Positions 8,953 to 17,121 of a DNA stretch of 64,000 nt are shown piece after piece. This DNA comes from Nocardioides pocheonensis. Its GTDB lineage: Bacteria > Actinomycetota > Actinomycetes > Propionibacteriales > Nocardioidaceae. The translations under genes were made by a program, and so were the position numbers. The notes beneath the pieces are model-generated. The model did no database searches. It saw nothing but the letters and a program-made list of their open reading frames with translations, and was not told the origin of the DNA. The DNA lies in contig NZ_RJSF01000038.1 in assembly GCF_003725535.1 (NCBI RefSeq), forward strand, positions 447 to 64,446, given 5' to 3'. The stretch's first letter is position 1. Each line of letters opens with the position of its first letter.

Positions 8953-9249
8953 ATGAGCGTGCTGATGACCCTGCGAGTCTCGGGTGACCCCAAGGCCGTC
9001 GAGGCTGCCGACCAGGACGTGCTGAGGATGGTTGCGGACCGCGGCCGCGAGTTCGGCGTGATCCGGCACCGGTTCTACGGCAACGACACCGAGGTGCTCG
9101 TCATCGACGAGTGGCCCGACGAGGCGTCCTTCCAGGCCTTCTTCGACTCCACGCCCGAGATCAAGGGGATCATGGACGCGGCCGGCGTGATGACACCTCC
9201 GACGATCGAGTTCTGGCGTCCGCTCGACACCGAGGACAACGTCGGCTGA
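8953..9249 (+). CDS. Small dimeric alpha/beta-barrel-like protein, 98 residues
   Basis: A strong ribosome-binding site (GAGGA) precedes the ATG at 8953. The sequence has the beta-alpha-beta rhythm of ABM/dimeric alpha-beta barrel proteins: SVLMTLRVSGDP, a helix rich in Asp/Ala/Val, FGVIRHRFYGNDTEVLVIDEWPDEASFQAFFDS, and a last helix. Such folds occur in antibiotic-biosynthesis monooxygenases and stress proteins, but no cofactor or substrate can be assigned. It stands alone between a possible small gene and the converging LysR gene. Confidence 0.75.
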   Translation: MSVLMTLRVSGDPKAVEAADQDVLRMVADRGREFGVIRHRFYGNDTEVLVIDEWPDEASFQAFFDSTPEIKGIMDAAGVMTPPTIEFWRPLDTEDNVG

Positions 9250-9269
9250 CCCCGGCGGGGCCGGCCGCC

Positions 9270-10193
9270 TCAGGTGGTGACCGGCTCCGCGACCGCCTGG
9301 ATCCTCCGGGTCGCCAGCTCGGTCATCAGGCGCGCCGCGGGGGAGAGGGTCGCGCCGGCGCGATGGACGATGGCGAGCGTGTCGAACTGCTTGGGGCGCA
9401 GAGACACGTAGCCGGCCTCGGGGGCCAGGCGGGGGATCAGCTGCGCCGCGACGCCGCGGTGCACCACCGAGTCGGCGAGGCCCATGCCGACCAGCTCGAC
9501 CGCGGTCTCGACGTCCTCGACCTCGATCCGCGTGGTCGGGGTGTAGCCGGTCTCGTGGAGCATCCGGCGCAGCACGACCCGCGTCGAGTCGGTCGCGCGC
9601 CACGTGGTCTCGGGCATCACCAGCGAGGCCCGGGCGAGCCGCTCGGCGGTAACCGGGCTCCGGAGCCGTGACGGGTCGGCGCTGAGGTAGACGAGCTCGT
9701 CGCGAGCCACGGGGGTCACCTGGAGGCCTTCGGTGTTGACCTGGGTCACCGCGATCATCGCCACCTCGAGGCGGCCGCGCCGCAGCTCCTCCTGCACGTC
9801 GGCGGAGTTCTGGCCGATCAGCTCGACCCGCACGCCCGGGTGGTCCTTGAGCATGTCGGCGACGAGTGCCGCGCCGGCGTACAGGCGAGCGGTGCCGAAG
9901 ATGCCGAAGCGCACGGTGCCGGTCTCGAGCGCGGTCACGCTCCGGACGGCGCGGCGGGCGTCCTCGGCCGCCGCCAGCGTGCGCTCGGCGTGCGGGCGGA
10001 GCGACTCGCCGGCCGCGGTGGGCACGACGCCGCGGCCGACGCGGGCGAACAGCTCGATGCCCAAGGAGCGCTCGAGCGTGCGGATCTGCTCGGAGATGCT
10101 CGGCTGCGCGTAGCCGAGCTGCTCGGCCGCGGCGGTCAGCGACCCGCGCTCGTAGACCGCCAGGAAGCAGCGCAGCTGGTGCAGGGAAACCAT
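9270..10193 (-). CDS. LysR-family transcriptional regulator
   Basis: This 307-residue protein has the classic N-terminal winged helix: LHQLRCFLAVYERGSLTAAAEQLGYAQPSISEQIRTLE, residues 4-41. The linker helix and a LysR substrate-binding domain from about residue 90 (TGTVRFGIFG) follow. The effector is unknown. It is divergent from a 58-residue Cys-rich protein gene, its most likely target besides its own promoter. An interrupted dyad lies in the shared 103-bp intergenic region. Confidence 0.9.
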   Translation of the reverse strand: MVSLHQLRCFLAVYERGSLTAAAEQLGYAQPSISEQIRTLERSLGIELFARVGRGVVPTAAGESLRPHAERTLAAAEDARRAVRSVTALETGTVRFGIFGTARLYAGAALVADMLKDHPGVRVELIGQNSADVQEELRRGRLEVAMIAVTQVNTEGLQVTPVARDELVYLSADPSRLRSPVTAERLARASLVMPETTWRATDSTRVVLRRMLHETGYTPTTRIEVEDVETAVELVGMGLADSVVHRGVAAQLIPRLAPEAGYVSLRPKQFDTLAIVHRAGATLSPAARLMTELATRRIQAVAEPVTT

Positions 10194-10237
10194 AGGGATC
10201 TCCTTGAGGTCATCTAGGAAAGAAAGGCTACCCCTAT
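10192..10237. promoter_or_regulatory. Possible LysR-site dyad between the LysR gene and a small Cys protein gene
   Basis: ATAGGG (10192-10197) and CCCTAT (10232-10237) form a perfect 6-bp inverted repeat with 34 bp between the arms. The first arm overlaps the LysR start codon. Its position in a divergent promoter suits autoregulation, but the spacing is long, so this is a weak call. Confidence 0.3.
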
Positions 10238-10296
10238 CGGTCCCGGCGTCCGAGAATGGAATCGGAAGAAATGGATCGAAGACCTGAGGAGGTCAC

Positions 10297-10473
10297 ATGT
10301 TCGCCAACGTCTGCACTTCATGCGGCAAGCGGGAGCTGGTCTTTTCCGACCAGATCCGCAACCTCCGGCAGACGGCGACGGGCTTCGACGTGCGCTACGA
10401 GTGCACCTGCGGCGCGAGCCAGGTCTGGCACGTCGAGCGCGCGGGCGCGAGCCCCGTCAGCGTAGCCGCCTGA
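10297..10473 (+). CDS. Small cysteine-containing protein, 58 residues (zinc-ribbon-like)
   Basis: The ATG at 10297 follows an excellent GAGGAGG ribosome-binding site. The peptide begins MFANVCTSCGKRELVF and has a second pair in YECTCGASQVW, giving a CxxC...CxC arrangement expected to bind zinc. The C-terminus is GASPVSVAA. I know of no defined function. It is transcribed divergently from the LysR gene with no other partner before the downstream hydrolase, so it may be the regulated target. Confidence 0.7.
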   Translation: MFANVCTSCGKRELVFSDQIRNLRQTATGFDVRYECTCGASQVWHVERAGASPVSVAA

Positions 10474-10548
10474 CCCTCCGTCAGCCCGTCCCCGGACAGG
10501 TCGGCACGGCCGGTTGACACCGGCCGGCACGCTCGCCAGCGTGTCGGC

Positions 10549-11415
10549 ATGGCCCCGCGCTTCGTGACGTCCTCCGACGGGGTCCGCCTGGCGGTCCACG
10601 AGTCGGGCAACCCTGAGGGACCGACGGTCGTGGCCGTGCACGGCTACCCCGACAACCACGCCGTCTGGGACGGCCTGGCCGCGCGGCTCGCGACGGAGGT
10701 GCGCTTCGTCGCCTACGACGTCCGCGGCGCCGGTGCCTCCGACAAGCCGCGGTCGCGGGCGGCGTACCGGAACGAGCGCCTGGCCGACGACCTCGCCGCC
10801 GTGATCGACGCGGTCAGCCCGGACGCACCGGTGCACCTCCTCGGCCACGACTGGGGCTCCTGCCAGCTGTGGCGTCCCCTGTCCGAGCCGCGGATCGCCG
10901 CCCGGGTGGCGACCTTCACCTCGATCTCCGGCCCTTCCTTCGACCACGCGGCGGTCTGGATGCGCGAGCGCTCGCATCGTGCGGCCTCGTTGCGCCAGCT
11001 GCTCGCGTCGTCGTACATGCTCGCCTTCCAGGTGCCCCGGCTGCCCGAGGCCGTCGTACGGCGCGCCCCGATCGAGCGGTCCGTCGGCGACCGCTTCCCG
11101 CGCAGCGAGGCCGACAAGGTCAACGGCATCAACCTGTACCGCGCGAACGTGCTCGGCGCGCTCCGCCGGCCGCGGCCGCCTCGCGTCGGCGTGCCGACGC
11201 TCGTGATCGTGCCTCTCGAGGACCCCTTTGTGCGCCCTGAGATCGCCATGCAGGCACCGGTGCCGTACGTCGCCGACCTCACCGTCGCGGAGGTGCCCGG
11301 CGGCCACTGGGTCGTGGCCGAGGAACCCGACGTGGTGGCGACGCCGTTCCGGGCCTTCCTCGCCCGGAACGTCAACTGGCGGAGGATGCGGGATTCGAAC
11401 CCGCGAGGGCGTTAA
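10549..11415 (+). CDS. Alpha/beta hydrolase (epoxide hydrolase / haloalkane dehalogenase-like fold)
   Basis: This 288-residue protein has VVAVHGYPDN (oxyanion region, HGxP), VRGAGASDKP, and the nucleophile elbow GHDWGS with Asp in the EphA/EphE manner. The late His is GGHWVVAE. An Asp nucleophile elbow points to the epoxide hydrolase or dehalogenase branch rather than a Ser esterase. The last residues (RRMRDSNPRGR) are translated from the antisense strand of tRNA-Ser, so the gene's stop at 11413 lies inside the tRNA gene. That tail is not part of the conserved fold and suggests loss of an earlier stop. Confidence 0.85.
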   Translation: MAPRFVTSSDGVRLAVHESGNPEGPTVVAVHGYPDNHAVWDGLAARLATEVRFVAYDVRGAGASDKPRSRAAYRNERLADDLAAVIDAVSPDAPVHLLGHDWGSCQLWRPLSEPRIAARVATFTSISGPSFDHAAVWMRERSHRAASLRQLLASSYMLAFQVPRLPEAVVRRAPIERSVGDRFPRSEADKVNGINLYRANVLGALRRPRPPRVGVPTLVIVPLEDPFVRPEIAMQAPVPYVADLTVAEVPGGHWVVAEEPDVVATPFRAFLARNVNWRRMRDSNPRGR

Positions 11416-11464
11416 CCCAACCCGCTTTCCAAGCGAGCGCCATAGGCCACTAGGCGAATCCTCC
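11377..11464 (-). tRNA. tRNA-Ser (anticodon GGA)
   Basis: On the minus strand the gene starts GGAGGATTCG at 11464 and ends ATCCTCC-G-CCA at 11377, with encoded CCA. The anticodon loop TTGGAAA gives GGA, reading UCC. The variable arm is long, as in class II serine tRNAs, and the T-loop is GGTTCGAATCC. It overlaps the 3' end of the alpha/beta hydrolase gene on the opposite strand. Confidence 0.95.
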
Positions 11465-11525
11465 GCCGCGAAGGTTACCTGCCCCGATTCGCCCGGGCGA
11501 ATCGGGATCCGTAGACTCGGGCCAA

Positions 11526-11608
11526 CCCCCCGTGCGGCGGTATCTCACTGAATCCCCCAGGGCCGGAAGGCAGCAAGGGCAGGTGGGCTCTTCCGGGTGC
11601 ACGGGGGG
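11526..11608 (+). ncRNA. ffs: Signal recognition particle RNA, small bacterial type (4.5S)
   Basis: The segment has the hallmark SRP tetraloop-helix core: GGGCCGGAAGGCAGCAAGGG near 11560-11579. It is flanked by a long outer stem pairing CCCCCCGTGC (11526-11535) with GCACGGGGGG (11599-11608). The length, about 83 nt, is that of the short bacterial form. The exact ends are uncertain by a few bases. Confidence 0.93.
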
Positions 11609-11665
11609 CCTTGTCGTTCCCGGAGCCTGCGGGTTACGCGCGGCGGTCCGACCTACGATCGGCGC

Positions 11666-12679
11666 ATGCGGGGGAACCGAGGGGGAGCGCGGTGGGGAGC
11701 AGCCGGCCCCACGCTCACTGCCCTCCTCCTGGTCGCCGCGGGATGCGGCGGCGCGCCGACCGCGGGACAGCACCCGGCGCCTCCCTCGGTGTCTGACCGT
11801 CCCGGGGTGACCAGCCGAGCGCCCGCGTCCGGGCCGCCCGCCAGCGAGGGCAACGGCTCCCTGGTGCCGCCGCTGCCGAACCTCAGCCGGACGCCGGCGG
11901 CGACCGGCACGACCCCGCCCGGCCCCCAGCGAACACCGGCCGAGCGGACCCCTGCCGGGGCCGTTTTCGGGGCCGACGTCAGCTGGCCGCAGTGCCCGAA
12001 GGGCATGGGCATCCCCCAGAAGCGCACCGAGGGTCGACCGATGCCGACCGGCGCAGCGAGATTCGTGGTGCTCGGGCTGACCAACGGGCCGTCGTTCGTG
12101 GCCAACCCCTGCCTGGAGGACCAGGTCCGCTGGGTGCAGGAGCGCCACCTGCTCGCCGCGGCGTACTCGGTCGTCAGCTACCCCGACGACCGCACGCTGG
12201 CCCAGCTGGGCTCGCAGGGCCCGTTCCCGGGAGGCACCCGGCTCGGCGCGCTGCGCAACGTCGGCTACCAGGCTGCGCTCTACAACGTGGACACCCTGCG
12301 TCGCGCGGGCCTGCAGACGCCGGCGATCTGGATCGACGTCGAGCCGGTGACCGGCTTCGACTGGAGCCCCGACGTGCAGGCGAACGCCGCGGTCGTCCAG
12401 GGCATGGCGCGCGGGTACCGCGACGCGGGGTTCCGGATCGGCTACTACTCCATCGGCTCGCTGTGGACCCGGGTGGTCGGCACGATGCGTACCGGGGCTC
12501 CGGAGTGGCGGCCTGCGGGCGAGCGCGGCCTCGCCGAGGCGTTGAACCGGTGCGGTGCCGACTGGTCCTTCCAGGGTGGTGCGGCGGTGATCGGGCAGTG
12601 GCTCGAGGACGGTCGCGACCGCAACGTGATCTGCCCGGGCGCCGCGCCCGACCTGCGGCAGTGGTTCCACCAGTACTGA
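11666..12679 (+). CDS. Lipoprotein with GH25-like (lysozyme-type TIM-barrel) domain
   Basis: This 337-residue protein has a lipoprotein signal peptide with lipobox LVAAGC (Cys about residue 27), then a Pro/Thr/Ser-rich linker to about residue 95. The globular domain starts FGADVSWPQCP, recalling the first GH25 strand (GxDVSxWQ). It contains VSYPDDR, LYNVDT, IWIDVEPV and IGYYSIGSLW; the IDVEP segment matches the catalytic Asp/Glu strand of GH25 lysozymes. Peptidoglycan hydrolysis or binding at the outer membrane face is a fair inference, but activity is not assured. It follows the SRP RNA on the same strand. Confidence 0.72.
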   Translation: MRGNRGGARWGAAGPTLTALLLVAAGCGGAPTAGQHPAPPSVSDRPGVTSRAPASGPPASEGNGSLVPPLPNLSRTPAATGTTPPGPQRTPAERTPAGAVFGADVSWPQCPKGMGIPQKRTEGRPMPTGAARFVVLGLTNGPSFVANPCLEDQVRWVQERHLLAAAYSVVSYPDDRTLAQLGSQGPFPGGTRLGALRNVGYQAALYNVDTLRRAGLQTPAIWIDVEPVTGFDWSPDVQANAAVVQGMARGYRDAGFRIGYYSIGSLWTRVVGTMRTGAPEWRPAGERGLAEALNRCGADWSFQGGAAVIGQWLEDGRDRNVICPGAAPDLRQWFHQY

Positions 12680-12705
12680 GCGACAGCTCGGGGCCGTGCC
12701 CGGAG

Positions 12706-14499
12706 TCAGGGAGTCGGGGTCCCTGTGCCCGGGGTCGTCGGGCTCGTGGTCGCCTGACCGGGCTGACCCCCCGGCAGGCCCACGTCCACGCGCCCGGAGA
12801 TCGAGCACCGTGCGTCCAGCTCGCACTGCACGGTGACGTAGCCGGTCTGCAGCCCGGACTTCACGTCGACGTACTGCAGGCGGACCATGAGCGGCTTCAA
12901 CGGAGCCGAGAACGGGGTGCTGAACCTGCTGAACGTCGGGGCGTTCTCCACCCCGCCGGCCGTGCCGAGCTGGTCGACCACCGTCCAGGTCACCCGGCCG
13001 CCGTCGGTGTTCCAGACCACCCACGGCCCCGCGGCCTGGTGCAGGTGGCCGTACTCCGCGATGCCCGGCGGGAGGTCGGCGATGCCGTCGTCGTACGGCG
13101 TGGTCCGCTGGGCCGCCGTCTGGGGATGGTCGCGCAGGATGCTCAGCGAGTCGAGGCCGAGGTAGGCGACCAGGGCGCTGGGCTGGTGGACGACGACGAT
13201 GCCGCCCTGATCGGCGAAGTGGTCACCGACCTTGTCGCGCAGGCGCTGGCCGAGCTGCTCCTCGCTGACGCCGCTGGGGTTCGTGATGCTCCCGCCGAAC
13301 AGCGTCTTGTGCTCACGGTCGTTCGCGCCGGCGACGTGGAGGTCGCCGACGGCGGTCGTGGTCAGGTCGGGGTCGTGGAACCCGGATCCCTTGACCTGCT
13401 TCCAGGTCTTCTCCGAGTCGTGGTCGCCGGCGATGGCGACGGCGGGCACGTCCGGCGCGACCTTCGACTCGGCCTTCACGAACGCCGACTCCGCCACGGT
13501 GCCGTTGGAGGTGATGTCGCCCGCGATCGTCCGCAGCGCGATCGCGTCCTTGCCGACCGCGTTCTGGAGGTCGGCGTAGAGCGCAGTGCGCACGTGCACG
13601 CCGACGTAGCTGCCCTGCGGGTCGGCCTCCGCGAGCACGATCTTCTCCCCGGGCCGGGGCGCCAGCGCCGTCCCCTGCTGGGCGAGGGCCGTCGCCAGGC
13701 TGGTCTTCGCCGCGGTCTCGTACTGGTCGGCGGCGGCGTCGATGCGGAGGGTGTTCTTCTCGATGAACGGCTTGACCTGGCCGACGATCTCGCTCATCTG
13801 CGGGCTGCTGAAGGTCGGGTTGCGCATGCCCGGAGCGCTGAACACGTCGGTCGGTGCGGTGCTGCAGGGCCAGGCGTCGAACATCTTCACCGCGGCGAAC
13901 GCCGACAGCCCGAGGGCCGCGTCGACCAGCAGCACCGACGCCACCACCGCGTGCGCCCGCGGCACGCCCTCCAGGCGTCGCCTCGGCACCACGAGGAACA
14001 GCACGAGCCCGCCGATCGCGGCCGCGAGCAGCTCCTCGCGCAGCAGCCGCGTCCACAGGTCCTCGCGGATCTCGGAGGAGTACGCCGCGACGACCGTGTC
14101 CGGGTGACGCAGGAACGCCACGTTGGTCTGGAAGAACGCCGGGTCGACGTACGACGCCAGGGTGCCGCCGGCTTCCGGCGGCCCGGTCGCGCGGGCGTAG
14201 GCCCCGAACCCGAGCGCCCCGGTCTGGTCCCAGAAGACCTTGCCCAGGATCCCGGTGTCCAGCGTGGACCGACCGTCGTGGCACAGGCCGACCTCGACCG
14301 GGAACGTGCCCAGCGTGTCCCGGAACCGCACTCCCTCGATGGCGCGCTCGACGGCCACCGGTGCCGCGACGAGCGCAGCGGCGACGACGCAGAGGACGGC
14401 GGTCCAGAGGGTCCGCCGGACGTCGTTCTCGAGGTGCGGGAGGGGGAGCCAGCGGAGGGCGCGGGACGCGGGGCGGGGCGGTCGTGGGCGCGGCTCCAT
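12706..14499 (-). CDS. Membrane protein with extracytoplasmic metallophosphoesterase-like domain
   Basis: This 597-residue protein has one TM segment near residues 30-50 (AVLCVVAAALVAAPVAV), an outside loop, two TM segments at about 160-205, then a large C-terminal domain. That domain holds late calcineurin-type motifs: GDITSNG, AIAGDHDS (in place of GNHD), VVVHQPS and YGHLHQ. The expected first DxH motif is not clear; VGVHVRTAL stands where it should be. The fold looks like a metallophosphoesterase with an altered first metal ligand, so activity is uncertain. The tail is Pro/Thr/Gly-rich. The ATG at 14499 was chosen because upstream codons overlap the dnaX promoter region. Confidence 0.7.
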   Translation of the reverse strand: MEPRPRPPRPASRALRWLPLPHLENDVRRTLWTAVLCVVAAALVAAPVAVERAIEGVRFRDTLGTFPVEVGLCHDGRSTLDTGILGKVFWDQTGALGFGAYARATGPPEAGGTLASYVDPAFFQTNVAFLRHPDTVVAAYSSEIREDLWTRLLREELLAAAIGGLVLFLVVPRRRLEGVPRAHAVVASVLLVDAALGLSAFAAVKMFDAWPCSTAPTDVFSAPGMRNPTFSSPQMSEIVGQVKPFIEKNTLRIDAAADQYETAAKTSLATALAQQGTALAPRPGEKIVLAEADPQGSYVGVHVRTALYADLQNAVGKDAIALRTIAGDITSNGTVAESAFVKAESKVAPDVPAVAIAGDHDSEKTWKQVKGSGFHDPDLTTTAVGDLHVAGANDREHKTLFGGSITNPSGVSEEQLGQRLRDKVGDHFADQGGIVVVHQPSALVAYLGLDSLSILRDHPQTAAQRTTPYDDGIADLPPGIAEYGHLHQAAGPWVVWNTDGGRVTWTVVDQLGTAGGVENAPTFSRFSTPFSAPLKPLMVRLQYVDVKSGLQTGYVTVQCELDARCSISGRVDVGLPGGQPGQATTSPTTPGTGTPTP

Positions 14500-14597
14500 C
14501 GCCACGAGGCTACCGCGCCGACGGGTGTGGCCCGCCTGCGCACGCGCCCGTGACCGCTGCCGTCCCGGATGTCGCCAGCGCCGTCTAGGGTTCACGT

Positions 14598-16721
14598 GTG
14601 GAGCACAGTTCCGATCTCCGGCTCGCCCTGTACCGCCGCTACCGCCCGGAGACGTTCGCCGAGGTCATCGGGCAGGACCACGTCACCGAGCCGCTGCGCG
14701 CGGCGCTGGCGAACAACCGCGTGAACCACGCCTACCTCTTCTCCGGGCCGCGCGGCTGCGGCAAGACCACCAGTGCCCGCATCCTGGCCCGCGCGCTCAA
14801 CTGCGAGAAGGCTCCGATCGCCGACCCGTGCGGGGAGTGCCAGTCCTGTCGCGACCTCGCCCGCGGCGGCCCGGGCTCGATCGACGTCATCGAGATCGAC
14901 GCGGCCAGCCACGGCGGCGTCGACGACGCCCGCGACCTGCGCGAGCGCGCGTTCTTCGCGCCGGTCAGCAGCCGCTACAAGATCTACATCATCGACGAGG
15001 CGCACATGGTCACCACGCAGGGCTTCAACGCCCTGCTCAAGCTGGTCGAGGAGCCGCCCGAGCACCTCAAGTTCATCTTCGCCACGACCGAGCCGGAGAA
15101 GGTCATCCCGACCATCCGCTCGCGCACGCACCACTACCCGTTCCGGTTGATCCCGCCGCGAGTGCTCTCCGACTACCTGGCCCAGATCTGCGAGACCGAG
15201 GGGGTGCCGATCGAGCCGGCCGCGCTCCCGCTCGTCGTACGCGCCGGCGCGGGGTCCGCCCGCGACTCGCTGTCCGTGCTCGACCAGCTGCTCGGCGGCG
15301 TCGGCGACACCGGCGTCACGTACGACGTGGCCGCCGGCCTGCTCGGCTACACCCCGGACACCCTGCTCGACGAGGTGGTCGACGCGTTCGCGGCCGGTGA
15401 CGGGGCGACGGTGTTCTCCGTGGTCGACAAGGTGATCGAGACCGGGCAGGACCCTCGTCGCTTCACCGAGGACCTGTTGCGCCGCCTGCGCGACCTCGTG
15501 ATCGTGGCGGCCGTGCCCGACGCGCCCGCGACGGGCCTGATCGACGCGCCGGAGGACCAGGGCGAGCGGTTGGTCGCCCAGGCCGCGCGCTTCGGCAAGG
15601 CCGAGCTGGTCCGGGCCGCGGACTGCGTGGCGTCCGGCCTGACCGAGATGCGCGGTGCGACCACGCCGCGGCTGCTGCTCGAGCTGATCTGCGCGCGGGT
15701 GCTGCTGCCCGCGGCCGACCACGCGACCGACGGGCTGGCGGCGCGGATGGACCGCCTGGAGCGGCGGGTCGGAGTGGCGGGGTCGGTGTCGCCGGAGCTC
15801 CCGCCCCAGGGAGCCGTCGGGCACGCCCCCGCGGGCCCAACCGCCCCTTCCGCTCGTTCCTCGCTCCAGGGGGGCCAGTCCCATCCACGGTCCCACGGGG
15901 GCGCGCCCGGCGACTCCCCGCAGCCCCAGCCTGTGGCCGGGTCGGAAGGTGCAGGCTCTTCACCCACCCGCCCACCCGGTGCTGCCGCGCCGCAGACCGA
16001 CGTTGCGCCGCAGACCACGCCGACCGACGCGGTCCCGGCCGCTCCCAGCGCGGACGTGCCGTCGTCGCCTGCGCCCCAACCCGCGGTGGTTGAGCCTGCC
16101 GAAACCACACCCCAGCCGCAGGCGGTCGAGCCCGCCCAGACCCCCGCGCCGCCGGCACCTCCGGCAGCCGGGGGGTTCGGTCTGGTCGACGTGCGGCGGA
16201 TCTGGCCCGACCTGCTGGAGCGGGTGCGCGAGATGCGGCGCTACACCTGGATCCTGCTGAGCCAGAACGCCCAGGTGATCGGGCTCGACAGCAACGTGCT
16301 GACCGTCGGGTTCAAGAACGCCGGTGCTCGCGACTCCTTCATCGGCGGGGGGAGCGAAGAGATCCTGCGCCAGGCGGCGATCGACGTGATCGGCGCCGAC
16401 TGGAGGGTCGAGGCGATCGTCGATCCCTCGGCCGACCCCGGTGCGGGCACGGCGCCGCGGGTGACCAGGCCCGCCACCGAGGCGGTGCCCGAGCCGTCGT
16501 TCGCACCGGAGCGCCCGGCAGCGCAGCCCGAGTCGATCGCGACGGCGCGCGGCCGGATCGAGCCGACCCGGGCCGGTGGCCCGCCGGTGGCCCGCACGGA
16601 CGAGCGCGACGCCGACGCCGATCCCGACGACCCGGATGCCGACGACAGCGGGCTCGACGGCGCCGAGCTGCTCCAGCGCGAGCTCGGCGCCACCGTGATC
16701 GACGAGATCCCCCACGACTAG
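14598..16721 (+). CDS. dnaX: DNA polymerase III gamma/tau subunit
   Basis: This 707-residue clamp-loader ATPase opens LALYRRYRPETFAEVIGQ, has Walker A GPRGCGKTT (about 48-56), a zinc site (CEKAP...CGECQSC) and Walker B YIIDEAHM, followed by SRC-like TIRSRTHHY. Domain III continues to about residue 380. A long Pro/Ala-rich linker (about 400-530) leads to a tau-type C-terminal domain starting VDVRRIWPDLLERV. The linker carries a 22-bp repeat read as VVEPAETT at about residues 497-504, and an unusual Ser/Gly/His-rich tract at about 405-435 that may be another repeat. The start is GTG at 14598. It heads the dnaX-ybaB-recR cluster. Confidence 0.96.
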   Translation: MEHSSDLRLALYRRYRPETFAEVIGQDHVTEPLRAALANNRVNHAYLFSGPRGCGKTTSARILARALNCEKAPIADPCGECQSCRDLARGGPGSIDVIEIDAASHGGVDDARDLRERAFFAPVSSRYKIYIIDEAHMVTTQGFNALLKLVEEPPEHLKFIFATTEPEKVIPTIRSRTHHYPFRLIPPRVLSDYLAQICETEGVPIEPAALPLVVRAGAGSARDSLSVLDQLLGGVGDTGVTYDVAAGLLGYTPDTLLDEVVDAFAAGDGATVFSVVDKVIETGQDPRRFTEDLLRRLRDLVIVAAVPDAPATGLIDAPEDQGERLVAQAARFGKAELVRAADCVASGLTEMRGATTPRLLLELICARVLLPAADHATDGLAARMDRLERRVGVAGSVSPELPPQGAVGHAPAGPTAPSARSSLQGGQSHPRSHGGAPGDSPQPQPVAGSEGAGSSPTRPPGAAAPQTDVAPQTTPTDAVPAAPSADVPSSPAPQPAVVEPAETTPQPQAVEPAQTPAPPAPPAAGGFGLVDVRRIWPDLLERVREMRRYTWILLSQNAQVIGLDSNVLTVGFKNAGARDSFIGGGSEEILRQAAIDVIGADWRVEAIVDPSADPGAGTAPRVTRPATEAVPEPSFAPERPAAQPESIATARGRIEPTRAGGPPVARTDERDADADPDDPDADDSGLDGAELLQRELGATVIDEIPHD
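16085..16106 (+). repeat. 22-bp interspersed repeat inside the dnaX linker
   Basis: This is the same 22-bp unit as at 3799, but in the opposite orientation relative to its host gene, so it is translated as VVEPAETT rather than VSAGSTT. It lies in the disordered linker, where insertion should be tolerated. Confidence 0.9.
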
Positions 16722-16737
16722 ACCCAGGAGAGCGACC

Positions 16738-17121
16738 ATGACCCACGACCCGAACTCCCTCGGCGGCTTCGACCTCGGCGCGATGCTCGAGCAGGCCCAG
16801 CAGATGCAGGCCCAGCTCATGAGCGCGCAGGCCGAGCTGGCCTCGCGCACCGTCGACGGCAGCTCCGGCGGCGTGCAGGTGACCCTGTCCGGCACCGGTG
16901 AGCTGGTCGGCGTCCGCTTCCCGACCGGCAGCTTCGACGCCGACGACGAGGAGTCCCTCGCCGACCTCGGTGACCTGGTGGTCGCCGCGTTCCGCGACGC
17001 GAAGGCCAAGGCCGACGCGCTGGCCAGCGACGCGCTCGGGCCGCTGGCCGGCGGACTGGGCGGCGGACTGGGCGGCGACGGTGGTCTCGGAGGATTGATG
17101 GGCGGCTCTCCCGGTGTATGA
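16738..17121 (+). CDS. ybaB: YbaB/EbfC-family nucleoid-associated protein
   Basis: This 127-residue protein has the YbaB core: an N-terminal helix [22 protein letters not shown], strands [18 protein letters not shown], then [22 protein letters not shown]. The C-terminus is Gly-rich. YbaB dimers bind DNA without strong sequence preference, and the gene usually sits between dnaX and recR, as here. The stop overlaps the recR start by 8 bp. The ATG at 16738 is 16 bp after the dnaX stop. Confidence 0.92.
   Translation: MTHDPNSLGGFDLGAMLEQAQQMQAQLMSAQAELASRTVDGSSGGVQVTLSGTGELVGVRFPTGSFDADDEESLADLGDLVVAAFRDAKAKADALASDALGPLAGGLGGGLGGDGGLGGLMGGSPGV

Noticed and set aside
14598-16721. Programmed frameshift in dnaX producing gamma
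   Set aside because: I saw no A-rich slippery heptamer with a downstream hairpin in this very GC-rich gene, and the single long frame explains tau.
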